From Triatoma infestans (taxonomy: Eukaryota; Arthropoda; Insecta; Hemiptera; Reduviidae): a stretch of 64,000 nt of DNA. The stretch covers positions 124,001-188,000 of the forward strand of contig JAAEAF010000662.1 in the NCBI GenBank assembly GCA_011037195.1. The letters run 5' to 3'. Shown in pieces: positions 12,481-24,480 of this stretch; positions within the stretch are counted from its first letter, which is position 1; each line of letters opens with the position of its first letter. The notes under the pieces are model-generated. The model was given only the letters and a program-made list of their open reading frames with translations, ran no database searches and was not told where the DNA came from. The position numbers were made by a program, and so were the translations under genes.

Positions 12481-13440
12481 TTTTTTCCATAAAATAGATT
12501 TATTTAAACACGCTGACTTGAATCTTATTCTTCAAAATATAAACCTTCATTTTCTACCTTTCACCCAACTTTCTGTAAGCATTTCAATCTGGTGACTGCC
12601 TTGATTTGGAAGCAAAAAATTCCTCACATTCTAATCTCTTTTTTGATAAAATAAGCTATAGACCAGAAAAGACCATAATCAGATGGTGCAACATCGGGAC
12701 TTTTGGCAGAGTCAGGCTAAACGCTTCTTCCCTCTAAACTCTGCTAATTTTATCTGAGTCAAACATAAACGATGGGCCGGAGCATTATCATGCAGAATAG
12801 CTTTCTTTTTATTTATTAAAAAGCGGTAGCTTGCTTTTAAGACTACATGAAGTCTGTCAGCTGTTCAATATAGATTCAGAGTTAACAGCTTTGCCGCAAA
12901 ATACAAAACACCTTCAAAATTTTACAAAAATCACAGCATGACTTTTGCCCGAACCAATCATGGTAAACCTCTAGTAGGGCTACATGGCCTTGTGGTACCC
13001 ACTGATTACACATGTTTGGATTTTTCAAAAATTATACACTTTTCATCACTTGTTTATTCTTTTCCAAAATTAGTCCTCTTTTATGGCTTAGCATTCTGAC
13101 AATTCATGATGATCTGATCTTGGTCATAAATTCTGGACATCCAGCTTTCTCTGAGATGGCGGCCACCGATGTTTGGAGGCCTTACTAAGATCCTTGAATG
13201 GATCGTGCTTCCACATTCAAGCAATTCCTCATCGTTGATAACCAAAGGATCAGGTCAATCGTGGTTCATTTTGATGCCTGCTGCCCCCAGTTTTAAAATT
13301 TTTAAAACAAAATACTACCGAATTTTGGTGCTCTATCCCGACTCTTTCGGCTGCCGCCATTACTTTTTTCAATAAATGTCTCAGGAGAGCGTGAAACACA
13401 ATTGTTTCTTCTTCGGACATTTTGGTTGCAGATTTTTCGT
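12480..13440 (-). pseudogene. mariner-type transposase fossil
   Basis: The minus strand, read in changing frames, gives M-S-E-E-E-T-I-V-F-H near 13420 (N-terminal part), H-K-R-G-L-I-L-E-K near 13090, N-P-N-M-C-N-Q-W-V-P-Q-G near 13010, and S-P-D-V-A-P-S-D-Y-G-L-F near 12690. The last is the catalytic-domain motif S-P-D-L-A-P-S-D-Y-H-L-F typical of mariner transposases. Many stops and frameshifts show it is long dead. Terminal inverted repeats were not located. Confidence 0.7.
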
Positions 13441-13835
13441 AGCAAATGTGAAGTACAGATGTTTGTAGTATTAAATATCCTTAATATGAGAATAGGATAG
13501 GTCCTTCTCGTAGAATAAAGGATAAGTCCAAGTAAATTGATAAAAATTATATAAAGTTAACCAACAAATATGATTTATTATCTACCATCAAAGATCAGCA
13601 AACTTTAATACTTATGCACAAAAACATTTATAACAACTATATAATTAACAAATGTCCTTCAAACTTGGAATTTTTATTAACTTTAGCTCCATTTAATACT
13701 CATAAAGATAGGGAAAACTGAAACCAAGTGGGTATTTACTTGATGATTCTTGGGGTACCAAACAGTACCTGAATGTGACGTGCATATATACATAAACATA
13801 CACTACCGGCACCGCCCCAATCGTTCCCCCCAACT
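13440..13835. other. Intergenic AT-rich DNA
   Basis: No recognisable gene or repeat. Confidence 0.4.
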
Positions 13836-13839
13836 GATA

Positions 13840-13964
13840 AGAATTAAAAATATTAAAAAATTTAGTAAAAACCTTGACTTTTAAGAAATTTTCTCAGTCA
13901 GAACTGCAGTAAGAGGAAGTGTTTTTTCGAAATTTGTACATATGTGTGTGTGTGTGTGTGTGTG
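13840..13964 (+). repeat. GT-repeat family 3' end and GT microsatellite
   Basis: GAACTGCAGTAAGAGGAAGTG at 13901-13921 is the family end motif. A TG run of about eleven units follows (13943-13964). The open frame that begins in the microsatellite has no family features. Confidence 0.6.
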
Positions 13965-15560
13965 AACAAAATAACAGCAACTGATCAGAGAAATCTGAAC
14001 GTTATGTTTCAAATGTTCTTCGTTTTATTCAGTATCATTGTCACCCCTACTGGACTATATTGTAATCACTTCAAGTACTACCTGTCTTGGTTATTTATAT
14101 TAGGGCAAATGAGCAAAAATTCAAGTTTAATGCAAATTTTTCAATTTTATTGGTCATCTATTGCAGTAAGACAAACTGGTGTAATGTTTAGTACAAATTT
14201 TTTTTACTCTGCTTTTCATTATTGCAGGTGTGAATCTTGTACAATGATACAGTTATATTATGGACTTCCGCAGTCATTGTATTGATTAGCGCAATTCTAA
14301 AGACAGCATTGGGTTACTCACATCTACTCTTCAATACTTCTTGGAACTACATCAATACTTATTGATTCCTTTATTGTTTTCTATTGAATGAATGTAGCAG
14401 GGTACATGATTTATTACGAACATAATATTAATAGTTCCCACTATAGTAGGTTCCTATAGAAAGTTAGCACTTAGTTAATAAATATGTGAGACTTCACTGA
14501 AACATTTTAAAAAGTTAGAGATCCCTACTCCGAAGGCGGAAGAGGACTAATGTTTTTCAAGGATCTTCGCGTGACTGACTTCTCCAACAGTCATACAGTT
14601 CACAGGTGATACCGACTTGGAATCAGCATACCGACATTCAGTGAAATGAGAACACTCTAACTTGCATTAAACTTATTTATATTAGAATTATTTCACTGAT
14701 TAAGAAGGGAAGAGTAACCGAGCAGAGTTATGATGATTGTTGGTTGGTAGCGTGATGAATGTAGGATAGTGTAGCGTTCACTGATATTGACACTTTAAAG
14801 TTTATCTGATGGGTGACTGATTGTGGTTAGGTGGATCTTTCAAGGTTGTAGCGACTGATATTGACACTTTAAAGTTTATCTGATGGGCGAAGTTTTTCTT
14901 TAAAGTTGATTTGCTGACTTTAGCTCTCAAACAGTCGGCTTTATTCAATTTCTCTTACCGAGAAGGGTCAGAATTTTGAACAAAGCGACTTATGTTTAAA
15001 TTTCGAATCTGATTGCTCACACATTAACCTACCCAACTTTAATTTATAACATTTCTCTGGAAAAATATATTTTAGGGGGCGTAACCCCGAATGCATAAGC
15101 TACACGGTGTCAGTTGTGTGAGTCATACGTACTCAACAGATGGGTTGATTAATCCATAAGCAGTTTAATAAAAATGTCTGATTTACAGTGGGCAAAGTTT
15201 TAATTAAATTACTTGAATTCTCACAATGATACTGTTATTCAAGAAGAAAGACAATTGCGATAAAAGAAAATGCTGGATAATGTTAAAGGAACAAAAATAA
15301 CTCACATGATCCTATGAAAAAAATAAATAAAACAATCAAAGAAGGGAGGGGATAAGATAATATTACGAACAATGGCATGTATATATGTTTATAATTGTTT
15401 AAAAGAAAAAATGAGATTAATGATATACAAACCTTAGTCACTCAAATTAACTATTTCAAGGAATTCAACAATTACCATAATAAGTATTGTTTTATGTATT
15501 TATTAATTTCTTTAATCTGTTGTGAAATAATCACGTGACTTGCTCTTACTTCATTAATAC
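13965..15560. other. Intergenic DNA with a short direct duplication
   Basis: A 36-base segment starting ACTGATATTGACACTTTAAA at 14780 is repeated with one change at 14854, 74 bases on. Nothing else recognised. Confidence 0.5.
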
Positions 15561-15564
15561 AATT

Positions 15565-15765
15565 TAGTTAACAAATTTTCTTTAAAATGAAAGAAAAGTA
15601 ATAGGGGTTATACAAGTATAGTTAGTTGTGTAAGACAACGCCCTCCATCTCAACTAATAAAACTTTTGGCGGTAGTTTAAATTGTCAGTTATCTAACTGA
15701 CGGGTCACCCCGAAATCCCCTAAAAAAATCAATTTCTCTGGTAAAAGTGGTAGGCATTTGATTGT
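15565..15765 (-). repeat. GT-repeat family fragment
   Basis: Degraded blocks AAAATGAAAGAAAAGTAATAGG and related sequence match the 3' half of the dispersed family in minus orientation. Confidence 0.35.
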
Positions 15766-16114
15766 TCAGATTAGATTAGATTCTGTGGGGCAGTTTTTTG
15801 AATAACTTTTCGTGAGTCGTGTTGTCGCTTGCTCAATAGCAGTGATCTCTTGAATGCTTGGCTAGCGTTTACTGCTTGGTCGCTTGTATACATTTCTTCA
15901 ATTAGTTTGTTTTTGCTCTTCAAGTGTTGACGCTACAAGGTTGGAACCCATTCGTCCATACAGCGCAGTATAGTGACAACAGAGGAGGTAATGCAAATGT
16001 TAAGTGCGCCTGGAGACGCGAATGGTTGCGCAAGGTACGATTAGTACTGACTATGTTGAGTACAGTGCGTATGGGGCGAATTTTCTCAACAAGTGCTTGA
16101 TTCACTATAGTCGT

Positions 16115-16152
16115 AATCGATCGGTTTCGGGTTTTCGATCATCATCGGGATG
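16115..16152 (-). ncRNA. Hammerhead-ribozyme-like motif (degenerate)
   Basis: On the minus strand: stem-I half CATC, then CCGATGA (core CTGATGA with one change), a 13-base segment where stem II would be, GAAA, CCGATC, and GATT pairing with the first half. Stem II is weak. It is single and has no inverted partner nearby. Confidence 0.35.
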
Positions 16153-16297
16153 CCTTGATACACAGTGTATGACCTAAACTGCAATTTTACAGTAAGATGC
16201 AGTTCAGTAGACTACACAATATTACGACAACTAAATAAATATTAGTTGAAGAACAAATTTTTGAAGAAATTTTATCAATAATTAAGAGAAAATCTAA

Positions 16298-16373
16298 GGG
16301 CAGGACTGCTGGACTCGAACCCGGAACCTTCGCGTTGCTACCCAGCACGCTTCCACTGAGCTTATCACTTCCC
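16298..16373 (-). repeat. tRNA-derived SINE head
   Basis: The minus strand has an A-box-like TAAGCTCAGTGG and a B-box-like GGTTCGAGTCC at tRNA spacing, ending in CTTAGATTTT. The same GAGTCCAG...CTTAGATTTT order occurs in the SINE at 50068-50271, so I read this as a truncated copy of that family. The acceptor and anticodon stems are mispaired, so it is not a functional tRNA. Confidence 0.5.
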
Positions 16374-16627
16374 TACTTGCTTATTATTTATAATTTACTT
16401 TTCGTTACTAAAAATTTGCTGCCCGAATGCAGTGGTTGTAGAGCGACCTCCGAAACAAATTCAAAAATAATTCTCCAAAAAGTAAATTTTTGTATTCAAA
16501 CAAATATTTCCGAGGAAACCTCAATTTTGAAAATGACAAATCATAATAAATACATTTTTCTCAAAGCAGTATGAGAAATGGAATACATCAGAGACATTTT
16601 CCGTGGTAGCCTGCTTCATTTTGTGGT

Positions 16628-16665
16628 CATCGACCGTTTTCGGGCGTTCGCCCATGTTCAGGATG
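16628..16665 (-). ncRNA. Hammerhead-like motif, left arm of type 1 element
   Basis: Reads CATC, CTGAACA (core CTGANGA with G8 changed to C), T, GGGC-GAAC-GCCC as stem-loop II, GAAA, ACGGTC, GATG. The core change should abolish cleavage. Confidence 0.45.
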
Positions 16666-16830
16666 CGTTTTTCAGACATGTGACAACACAGACTTGCACA
16701 GAGCAAATTTAGTTTACACACTCTGTGTAAACAGTGTGTAAACTGTGTAAACAGTGTGTGAACTGTGTAAACAGTGTGTAAACTAAATTGGCTCTGTGCA
16801 AATCTGTGTTGTCACACTGTCTGAAAAACG

Positions 16831-16868
16831 CATCCTGAAGATGGGCGAACGCCCGAAAACAGTCGATG
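16831..16868 (+). ncRNA. Hammerhead-like motif, right arm of type 1 element
   Basis: Reads CATC, CTGAAGA, T, GGGC-GAAC-GCCC, GAAA, ACAGTC, GATG. CATC/GATG gives a 4-bp stem I and the GGGC/GCCC stem II is perfect. All core positions expected for a hammerhead are present; stem III is at most two pairs. One extra T separates the core from stem II. Confidence 0.5.
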
Positions 16869-16963
16869 ACCACAAAATGAAGCAGACTACCACGGAAAAT
16901 GTCTCTGATGCTTTCCAGCTCTGCGGAACCAACCACCACAACAGAAATGGAATACTTTGTCGA

Positions 16964-17640
16964 GGTTTTTTTTTTTTTTTTTTTTTGTTTGAAGTCGCTC
17001 CATGATAAGAATTTATGCCCTATTAATAATAAATTGTGGATTTATTATAGTACAGGTAGAACATTCGAGTGGCATGCTTCTGTACTAATTAGAAATAAAA
17101 TTCTGCTGCAGATTGGATTTCATTTCATTTTATGTGTAGATTGCAGTTAAATTGATGTTTTCAATGGCCCAATTTATTAAATTTGTTTGATGCTTATTTC
17201 TGTTGTTTTTTTTGTGGGTCAGAATTGTAAAATTTTTCCTTAAACGTTTCAGGATGTATTCCATCTTCTGTGGGTATAATATAGTATAATTAGTAATAAG
17301 TATTATAATATATTATAATTATGTTATAATAATTATATATTATACTTATATTGTAATAATAATAATTATTATTATTATTAATATTTGCATACATACTCTG
17401 TTATAGCCATAGCATACAGAGCGGTTGACCCAAAATATATACAAATTAAAAAAATAAATTATATTATCTAAATGAAATTTAACTTATTATGATACTAACT
17501 TATTATAATCTAATAGAATATATATATGTGTAAGTAAATAATTAAATTAAAGATAAAGAGAATGAGATAAAATAATAATTATAAAATAGATGTGTGTCTA
17601 TTGTTAAATTAAATTAACAATTTCCTTAGTTTAAGTGTAT
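16964..17640. other. Poly-T tract and AT-rich low-complexity DNA
   Basis: A T run of about 20 at 16967-16986, then TATAAT/ATTATT low-complexity sequence to about 17400. No gene recognised. Confidence 0.5.
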
Positions 17641-20600
17641 GTATTTAGAATAAGTAAATATAATTTAATTTATCTAAATTACCTGGCTCGGAAAAGCTAA
17701 GTAAATGAATAAATTTATCGTTACAGCTGTGAAATGATGATATATATTTGTTTAAGTATTTGTCTCTTAAAGATGCAAATCCCAGACAGCCAAGTATAAA
17801 ATGTATCAAATCGTCTGAATTATTTAATGAACAAAACTTGCAGAAATTATCAGAAATAAAAGTATACTTCTTTCTATTTATATAGACAACACCTTTGTTT
17901 TTGTAAGCAAATCGTAGCTGCGCTATCAATCTTAATTTATTGATATGTATGTGATAATAAGATAGATTTCTCTTACATTAAAATTACAAAGATTTGTATA
18001 AATTATAGCGGCTGTTCAATACAGAGTTAATATCTTTACTAAAAAGGTGATTTTTTAAATGAATCCAGCTGACTATTATAATTATCCCTGACCATCTTTA
18101 GACATTGGGCATGCCAGAGTAAATCAGAACCGATAGATATAAGATAGTTTCTGAGGGCTAAAACCCAATTAAATGGCATTGTACAATGCTGCAGTTCCAC
18201 TAGTCTGATGTAACATATTTTAGGGAGCCGGGATTCAGACATTTCTAACAGAGATTGCCACCAACCTAACATTTTTTTAAATATTTTGAATTGCGTGTGA
18301 ATTCTACCGGTTTGAAGCCTGACAAAAGAGTCGGATGTGGTTTTCGGTAGGTGTAATAAAAGCTTCAGGAACCCCAACTGTCCCCTCTCCAAAATATGAC
18401 AATATTCAGGACCCCAAATCTCTGCCAGGTACAATAAAACACTTTCTGAAACAGAATCATACAGATGAGCTTTGGTTTGCCAGTCGTCACTCTTACATGA
18501 TTTGAGTAATGATAAAACAATGGAATTCGCTTTTACACTCCTAGCCAAAAAATATTCACTAGATTTAAAGAATTTAGCAGAAGTGGAGAAGAGGACACCC
18601 AGATAGTTATAACTCCTAGCGTATTCAATAGGATGTGAGGCGTACCACAGGCGCTTAGCGACAGAAGAGCCCCTTCCTTTGGAGAATGTCATCGCAAAGG
18701 TTTTACTTATATTTACCTTAAGAGAATTTTCATCACAGAATTCTTTCAGAATATTCAGATTTTTTTGGGCAGATATCCAAGTAGATGAATGCAGAACCAT
18801 ATCGTCTGCGTACAAAATCATGTGTAGATCCTTATATTATTCAATGCCACTCCTTTGGAATAATGAGGAATGAAGTAGTCCGCAATATCAGATACATACA
18901 AAGAAAAGAGAAGAGGGCTCAAAATCTCCCCCTGCAGCACACCCTCGGAAATTGGAATCTCCCTTGAGTTAGAACCGCGTCGGAAATAACCATTGAGGCA
19001 TTGTCGTAAAGATTTATGATTAATTGTAAAAATTTCCGACTTAGTCCCAAATTATATAACTTGGGCCATAATTTACAGTGTTCAATAGTATCGAATGCTC
19101 TCTTATAGTCTACGAACACAGCATGTACTTTGCCTCTTTTAAATCGAAGACTGGTATCTATAACTGTAGAGAGAGTAAAAACACAATCGCGACAACCCCT
19201 GTTTTTTCTGAAGCCCATTTGTTCTTCTGGTATTAACTGATTAGATTCAACCCTAGAATAAAGTCTATTATAGATAACACCAGTAAAGAGCTTAGCTATA
19301 TTGCTGAAAATCGCAATGCCTCGGTAATTATGTGGATCAAGTGGATCTCCTTTCTTGTGTATTAATTTCATTCTGATCCACGACCATGACCTAGGGAGAG
19401 ACTCGGCATGTAATATTTGGTTAAATAGATTTAACAAAAATTCTATCCAAGATAAATTGAGGAATTCAAACATTCATTTGGCATAAGGTCTAGACCTACT
19501 GCCTTGTTCAATTTATTCTTTTTAATACTTGCCAAAACCTCATCTAGGGTGATATCAGCATCAAGGATAGGGTCAAATGGTCCAAAAAATTTAAATTCAT
19601 TAATGAATTTTAGAGGGAGAATAGAATTATAAAATTGTTCCCATTCATCAAGGGAAATTTGATTGCGAGAACAATCCTTGAACCTGAATGTATTAATTGT
19701 AGACCAAAATTCACTAGGATTCTTTACATCTCGCAATTTAATTCTCAAACTGTCAAAATACATTTTTTTTGCCATTTTAATAATAAATCTGAATTCTTTT
19801 TTAAGTGCACAATATTTAGTTAACGAATTACCACAGAAACCGTCTTTCTTACATTGAACAAGTTGTCTCTTGACGTGTCTTCTGGCTATAAAACAGTCCT
19901 GATTAAACCAAGATTTATTATGAATGCCTTTCTAGTTTTATCGGTCAGAATTCCTGATGCCCTCATAAATTTATGCATATATTCCAGGAAAAGGTCATAA
20001 TTCATATTAGGAACCTCAGAAAACTCTGGTAGTCCACTGGATTCATTTACAAGGGCTCTAAATTTTTCAAAATTATTACTATTTCTCCTTAAACAGCTAA
20101 CATAATTAGGTACAGAGTTATTTAATTGTCTAGACTGTGCAGAAGTGGATAACACTGTGAGTATACGAAGATTGTGATCAGTTAAACAAGAATGATTTAA
20201 GACTACAAAGTTATCAATAAACTGACAAAGAGACATATTGGCCCAAACTAAGTCCACCACACTACAACCGTTTATGTTAAAACAAGTAAATTTTCCCAAA
20301 TTATCTGCAACAGATCGGCCATTACAAACAAAAAATCCATATTTATCCATTAGCTCAACAAGAAGAGATCCCCTTTTATTAACTGTTCTATCTTGAGAAT
20401 TTCTAGTACCCATGAAACAAGTATTTTCAAATAATTCATCCTCCAAACAATTAAGTAAACCAATCCGAGAACTGAAATCCCCCCCTCCTAATGATAATAT
20501 GTGATTCAGAAAAGCTAAACATTATATTATATGAATCATCTGAAAAAGTTTCAATAATATTATTGTCAGCAAGAGTTGGTTTCCAATAAACTAGACCTAA

Positions 20601-20820
20601 AATGAAATCCATACTTCCAAAATAAAAATGAAAACATATGAAATAATCCCTACATTCCTCAACAGTAATGTCAGAAAAACAATGTTTCTTTAAAAGAATT
20701 ATCAATCCACCTGAGAGTCTGCCTCTTAAAAAAAATTTTTGAGCTTTTAAAACAAAATAAACATAATTACTTAAAAAAGAAGGTAAAACAATATTATCAT
20801 CTAGAAGCTAGGTCTCACAC
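17640..20820 (-). pseudogene. Non-LTR retrotransposon (LINE) pol: endonuclease and reverse transcriptase, frameshifted
   Basis: The minus strand shows an ordered LINE pol. The endonuclease lies at about 20705-19890, with Y-W-K-P-T-L-A near 20590 and S-V-V-D-L-V-W-A-N plus T-D-H-N-L near 20250-20170. The reverse transcriptase follows: I-H-K-K-G-D-P and N-Y-R-G-I-A-I near 19340, V-F-V-D-Y-K-R-A-F-D near 19110, and Y-A-D-D at 18812-18801. A thumb-like region contains Y-N-Y-L-G-V and ends in a C-x2-C segment near 17840. At least four frameshifts split it, so it is dead. Clade not assigned. Confidence 0.85.
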
Positions 20821-22280
20821 AAACAAATTACATTAAGATATATTGTAATAATTATATATTATAATTAGTAATAACTAGCGGGACCTCGATATATTAATTA
20901 GGACTATTGGAGGACTATTGAATGGATTTCAGGTCTTCCTGAATCCACTTCAGAATCACTTTATCCTTAAAAAATCTTCAAATAACAGTCATAGATCTAC
21001 AGCTATCGCTATCTCTAGTTTTTCTTTTTACTTTTTTGCAAATTATTTTGTTGTGAGAACAATCATCCACTTTGCAAAGTATTATAAGTTGTAAAAAAAA
21101 AGTAATTAAATTCAGAAATCCTATCATTTTAATAATTATTAACATTTCAACAAGAATTTAAAAATAGCGTAAAATTAACAATACATGCAGACAGTTACTT
21201 CTTGTTGTTTCAAATGTAATCAATGGTTTACAGCCAATATACACTCAGCCACTTATCTATGTACTATCTTAACGTGATAATTTCTTAATAAGACACATTT
21301 TCATTGGTTCAAATGAATCAAGTTCAGGACTAATTTTTGGAACTTTTGAAATTTTTACAACAGACTATTAAATTGCAAGTCTTTGTCTTAATGGAATTAT
21401 TACAAATTTTCTAACTAACGAATTTTCCTAGAGCAATAAACTAGGAGGTAATCTAATAAGAGGTACATGCATCCTGCTTTATTTAGTTTGAAATACCAGG
21501 GTTTTTTGTTTATGTAATTATTATTTGGTTAAGTGTATGAAATGACTTTAGAGATTGTGTCTGAGTTGTAAAAAATCAAAAACAAGCATGCTGCACGCTT
21601 GCCTCTTAGATTAGATTAGATATCCCTCCTAGTTTATTATTAGATTACCTCCTAGTTATAACTCTAGTATTTAATTAGTTAATTCTATTCATTCCCTTAT
21701 GCAACCCATCCCTCCCACATCTTAAGTATAAAACCAACATCATATCAACATTTTGTTCATACCATGTAACTATTCCCATTATTTTAATATCTTTTAATTC
21801 CTAGATTCTCTCAAGGCCACCCCTCTCCCAGAAATAAAAATAATTAAATTTACATTCCTTCAACAACTATGGTCTAATCACAAAAATTGTCTTAATGATC
21901 TTACTTCACTTCATTTTTCCTAATCTAATAATGTTATTTTATTAATCACTATTTTATTTAAAAAATTACTGTTCCTTTGATTGTTTCATTCAACTTAATA
22001 CTTCCAACTGTCTCGTTTAATTTAAACAAGCATGAAAGAATAAAAAGCTTGATAGTTCATAAAATATATTTCCTTCCCTTGTTTTAATTTATTTTATTTA
22101 ACACTGTCTTAAATTTACCTATTTTACCTGTCATTTTATATATTAATCTTGCATGCTTTTTTCAATGTTTATTTGTTACATTAATCGCATTTAACTATAT
22201 ATATACCTATGTATTCCTCTTCATTCCACTTATATAACGTACTCTTCAAATTTTCTATCTCCCCTCTCCTCAGCATTAAA
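20820..22280. other. Intergenic AT-rich DNA
   Basis: Separates two LINE fragments facing opposite ways. A TTAGATTAGATTAGAT run lies at about 21606. Bases 21700-22280 are pyrimidine-rich and may be the 5' leader of the LINE at 22286, but nothing proves it. Confidence 0.4.
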
Positions 22281-22285
22281 ATACC

Positions 22286-23140
22286 ATGGCAAAGCGAGAC
22301 AACAAAACACCTTTACAGGCGGGGGATGGGCGTTTTTACAGTTTCCCAAAAATTAGAGAAATTCCTATGAAATCTGCAGTAAAGCGCAATCCTAATCCAG
22401 CCATTCCAAGTGATATTGAGTCGATTGAACAAATTATAAGTGATGCGTCCTACAATGGAGTTGAGCCGAAAAAAAGTTTCGCTCTAAGAAGAAAGTAACA
22501 ATGTAAAAACAAAAGTTGATTGGATCAATAAGTCTGAGAAGTAGGCACACTTAAAAGAGGAAGTTTTCTCAAGCCCTGAGTGACGATTATCTCTTCTTGA
22601 ACCCAAAGGCTCGTACAAATGTGATTGACAACCACGCCATAAGATTAATTTTCTGGAATATGACTGACTTCAATTTTAGAAATAATCTCGACAGTACTCA
22701 AATTAGTTTTCTTCTTCGTTATGACATTCTTTGCTTCCCTAAACCTGGGTTGTCGGAAAATTAATAATGTACCGTTTTTCTTAAAAGAATATTCTTATTA
22801 TATTTCGAGTGCAACAAAAGAAAAGTGTCTTAGCCGACCAAGTGGTGGCTTGGTTATTTTCTATAAAATTATTTTTAACTCAGTGGAACTGTTGGATAGT
22901 ACTAACTTATAGCTGTTTATAAAAGTGAATTAAAGTTCACTTCTGTATCTTATGTCATTGCTCCAAACTACTGGAAGCCATCTCAAGAAATTTATTTGCT
23001 TTGAATTATTTATCGATTTTCTCTTAAAAAATGTATGAAGCTTTACCTTCTGAAAGTATTTATATTACACGAGGCAACTTTAACTGTCGCATTGGAACAT
23101 TTATGAAATACGAATAAGTCGATGCTTTAAATATGCCAGG
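22286..23140 (+). pseudogene. LINE 5' fragment: ORF1 tail and endonuclease start
   Basis: A short open frame from 22286 (M-A-K-R-D-N-K-T) is followed by an endonuclease-like reading: L-I-F-W-N-M-T near 22650, F-L-L-R-Y-D-I-L-C-F-P near 22705, Y-W-K-P-S near 22970 and R-G-N-F-N-C-R-I-G near 23070, a changed form of the endonuclease G-D-F-N motif. The Y-W-K-P segment also occurs in the minus-strand LINE at 20.6 kb, so the two may be one family. Several stops are present. Confidence 0.65.
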
Positions 23141-23159
23141 ATACTGTGGCAGTAAAAAA

Positions 23160-23860
23160 AAAAATTCCAGATTTTACAAGTTTTACGATGCAATTTTTAT
23201 AAGTGTAATCGTAAGGCAAGTCGGAACCATTCTGCTAAATCGTGATACAGCATCATTTCCCATAGTATTAAAGGTTTGAAAAAAGAGAAATCTATTTTAG
23301 GGGAAGGGGGCTTGTTTGTCTAAAAAATCCGCAGAGAGAAACACTTCCTAAGTGGTCAAAGTTGAGAGATTTGCGAGTGCTGTTTGTTGTAACCAGTTCC
23401 CGCTAAGATTCTGTTGCGTATGGCGGCAATGTGCGACTTTCCTTGAAATATCATAGTGAAAGCAACAAAAGTTGGCCATTCTAACAAAAAGAAAAATCTG
23501 TGTCTCCAAAACTGCGAACAAGAATCAAAAAAATAAATTGACATCATCAAGTTCTGGCGAAGAAGTTGAGGACTGGCTGTGCCTGAAATGTCTAAAAACA
23601 TGGTCGCAGTCAAAAGGTGGAGAAAATTTGGTTGAATGCATGCAAAGCAAAAGATGGGCCCATTCAAAATGGTTAAAAATGACCCTAGATATATTTGCCA
23701 CAATTGCAACTCCGACTTAAAGATGGGTAGTGACAATGAATACAAAGAGAATGAATGTTCAAGCATTTAAGTTTGTAATAATCCATGTTTAGATCATAAT
23801 CAAACTGCTATTATTATTAAAATAAAGACCTGATAATTTGTTTATTGAACATACTTCAGT
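23160..23860 (+). pseudogene. pogo/Tigger-like transposase C-terminal fragment
   Basis: From 23472 the plus strand encodes A-I-L-T-K-R-K, a Ser/acidic tract S-S-S-S-G-E-E-V, then W-L-C-L-K-C-L-K-T-W-S-Q-S and E-C-M-Q-S-K-R-W-A-H-S-K. This is the C-x2-C ... W-A-H pattern of the zinc-finger-like tail that follows pogo/Tigger DDE domains. Partner cysteines after W-A-H lie in another frame. An AATAAA occurs near 23820. The catalytic domain is not seen. Confidence 0.6.
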
Positions 23861-24480
23861 TTTATTTCCTTAAAATAAATACCAAACATGTATTTTATAC
23901 ATTGTAACAACTTACCCTCCGCATGTAACAAGCCCACCGAAGGGCACGTTGTTACAGTATGCGGATTTTAATATTATTTGAATTTTTTAAATGTTACTTC
24001 ATTTTGAAAAATTTCAAAAAAATATATAATTAGAAATAAATGAGACAACAAATTAATCAATTTTCAGCAATTTTGAGTGCAATATACAGCAATTAAAAAA
24101 TGTTAACTGAAATTTGTAACAACAAGCCCCACCCTCCCCTATAGATAGTATTTCTCTTCCAAAATTCAAAGGATATTGTTTACGTTAATTCGTTTGTTTA
24201 CTTTAGTTGGGAACAAAAGAACGTAAAATTAATCAGTCACGCGACCTCTCTGGGTGATTTATTTTTTCTGCAAGGAAACGTTTTTCATTTTAAAACAGTG
24301 AAATGATTCTTAATCAAATTTAAGTAATTTCTTCAAATAAAATCAGCCAATTGTCGGTATCAGTTAATCTTGTAACAACCAGTTTTTCATGAATCTTAGT
24401 TATTATTCATAGCTGCATAATTTATATGATGTTTTTCTAGTAATACCTACCAGATAGGGGATGGAAGAGTAGTGTTAGAA
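23860..24480. other. AT-rich DNA with repeated TTGTAACAAC
   Basis: TTGTAACAAC occurs near 23904, 24115 and 24370, with ACAAGCCC(A)CC next to two of them, and an inverted GTTGTTACA near 23950. These may be subterminal repeats of the pogo-like element. Confidence 0.35.

Larger units (their letters stand above)
16574..16955. mobile_element. Fold-back element, hammerhead type 1, with 13-bp target duplication
   Basis: Bases 16587-16942 form an inverted repeat: one arm holds a hammerhead-like core on the minus strand, the other on the plus strand. The centre (16711-16785) is a tandem of a roughly 20-bp TGTGTAAACAG unit. Both ends are flanked by the identical 13-mer AGAAATGGAATAC (16574-16586 and 16943-16955), so the unit inserted as a whole and made a target duplication. 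No protein is encoded. Confidence 0.75.

Noticed and set aside
13944..14285. Open frame of 113 codons beginning in a GT microsatellite
   Set aside because: The start is in simple sequence, composition is like random AT-rich DNA, and no family motif is present.
16298..16373. Possible functional tRNA gene
   Set aside because: A and B boxes are present but acceptor, anticodon and T stems are mispaired, and the flanks match a SINE family.
16711..16785. CRISPR-like array of regular 20-bp units
   Set aside because: Units abut without spacers, there are no cas genes, and it is the tandem core of a fold-back element in animal DNA.
23356..23766. Minus-strand open frame of 136 codons
   Set aside because: It runs opposite to the pogo-like transposase fragment, which carries the recognisable Cys/His motifs.
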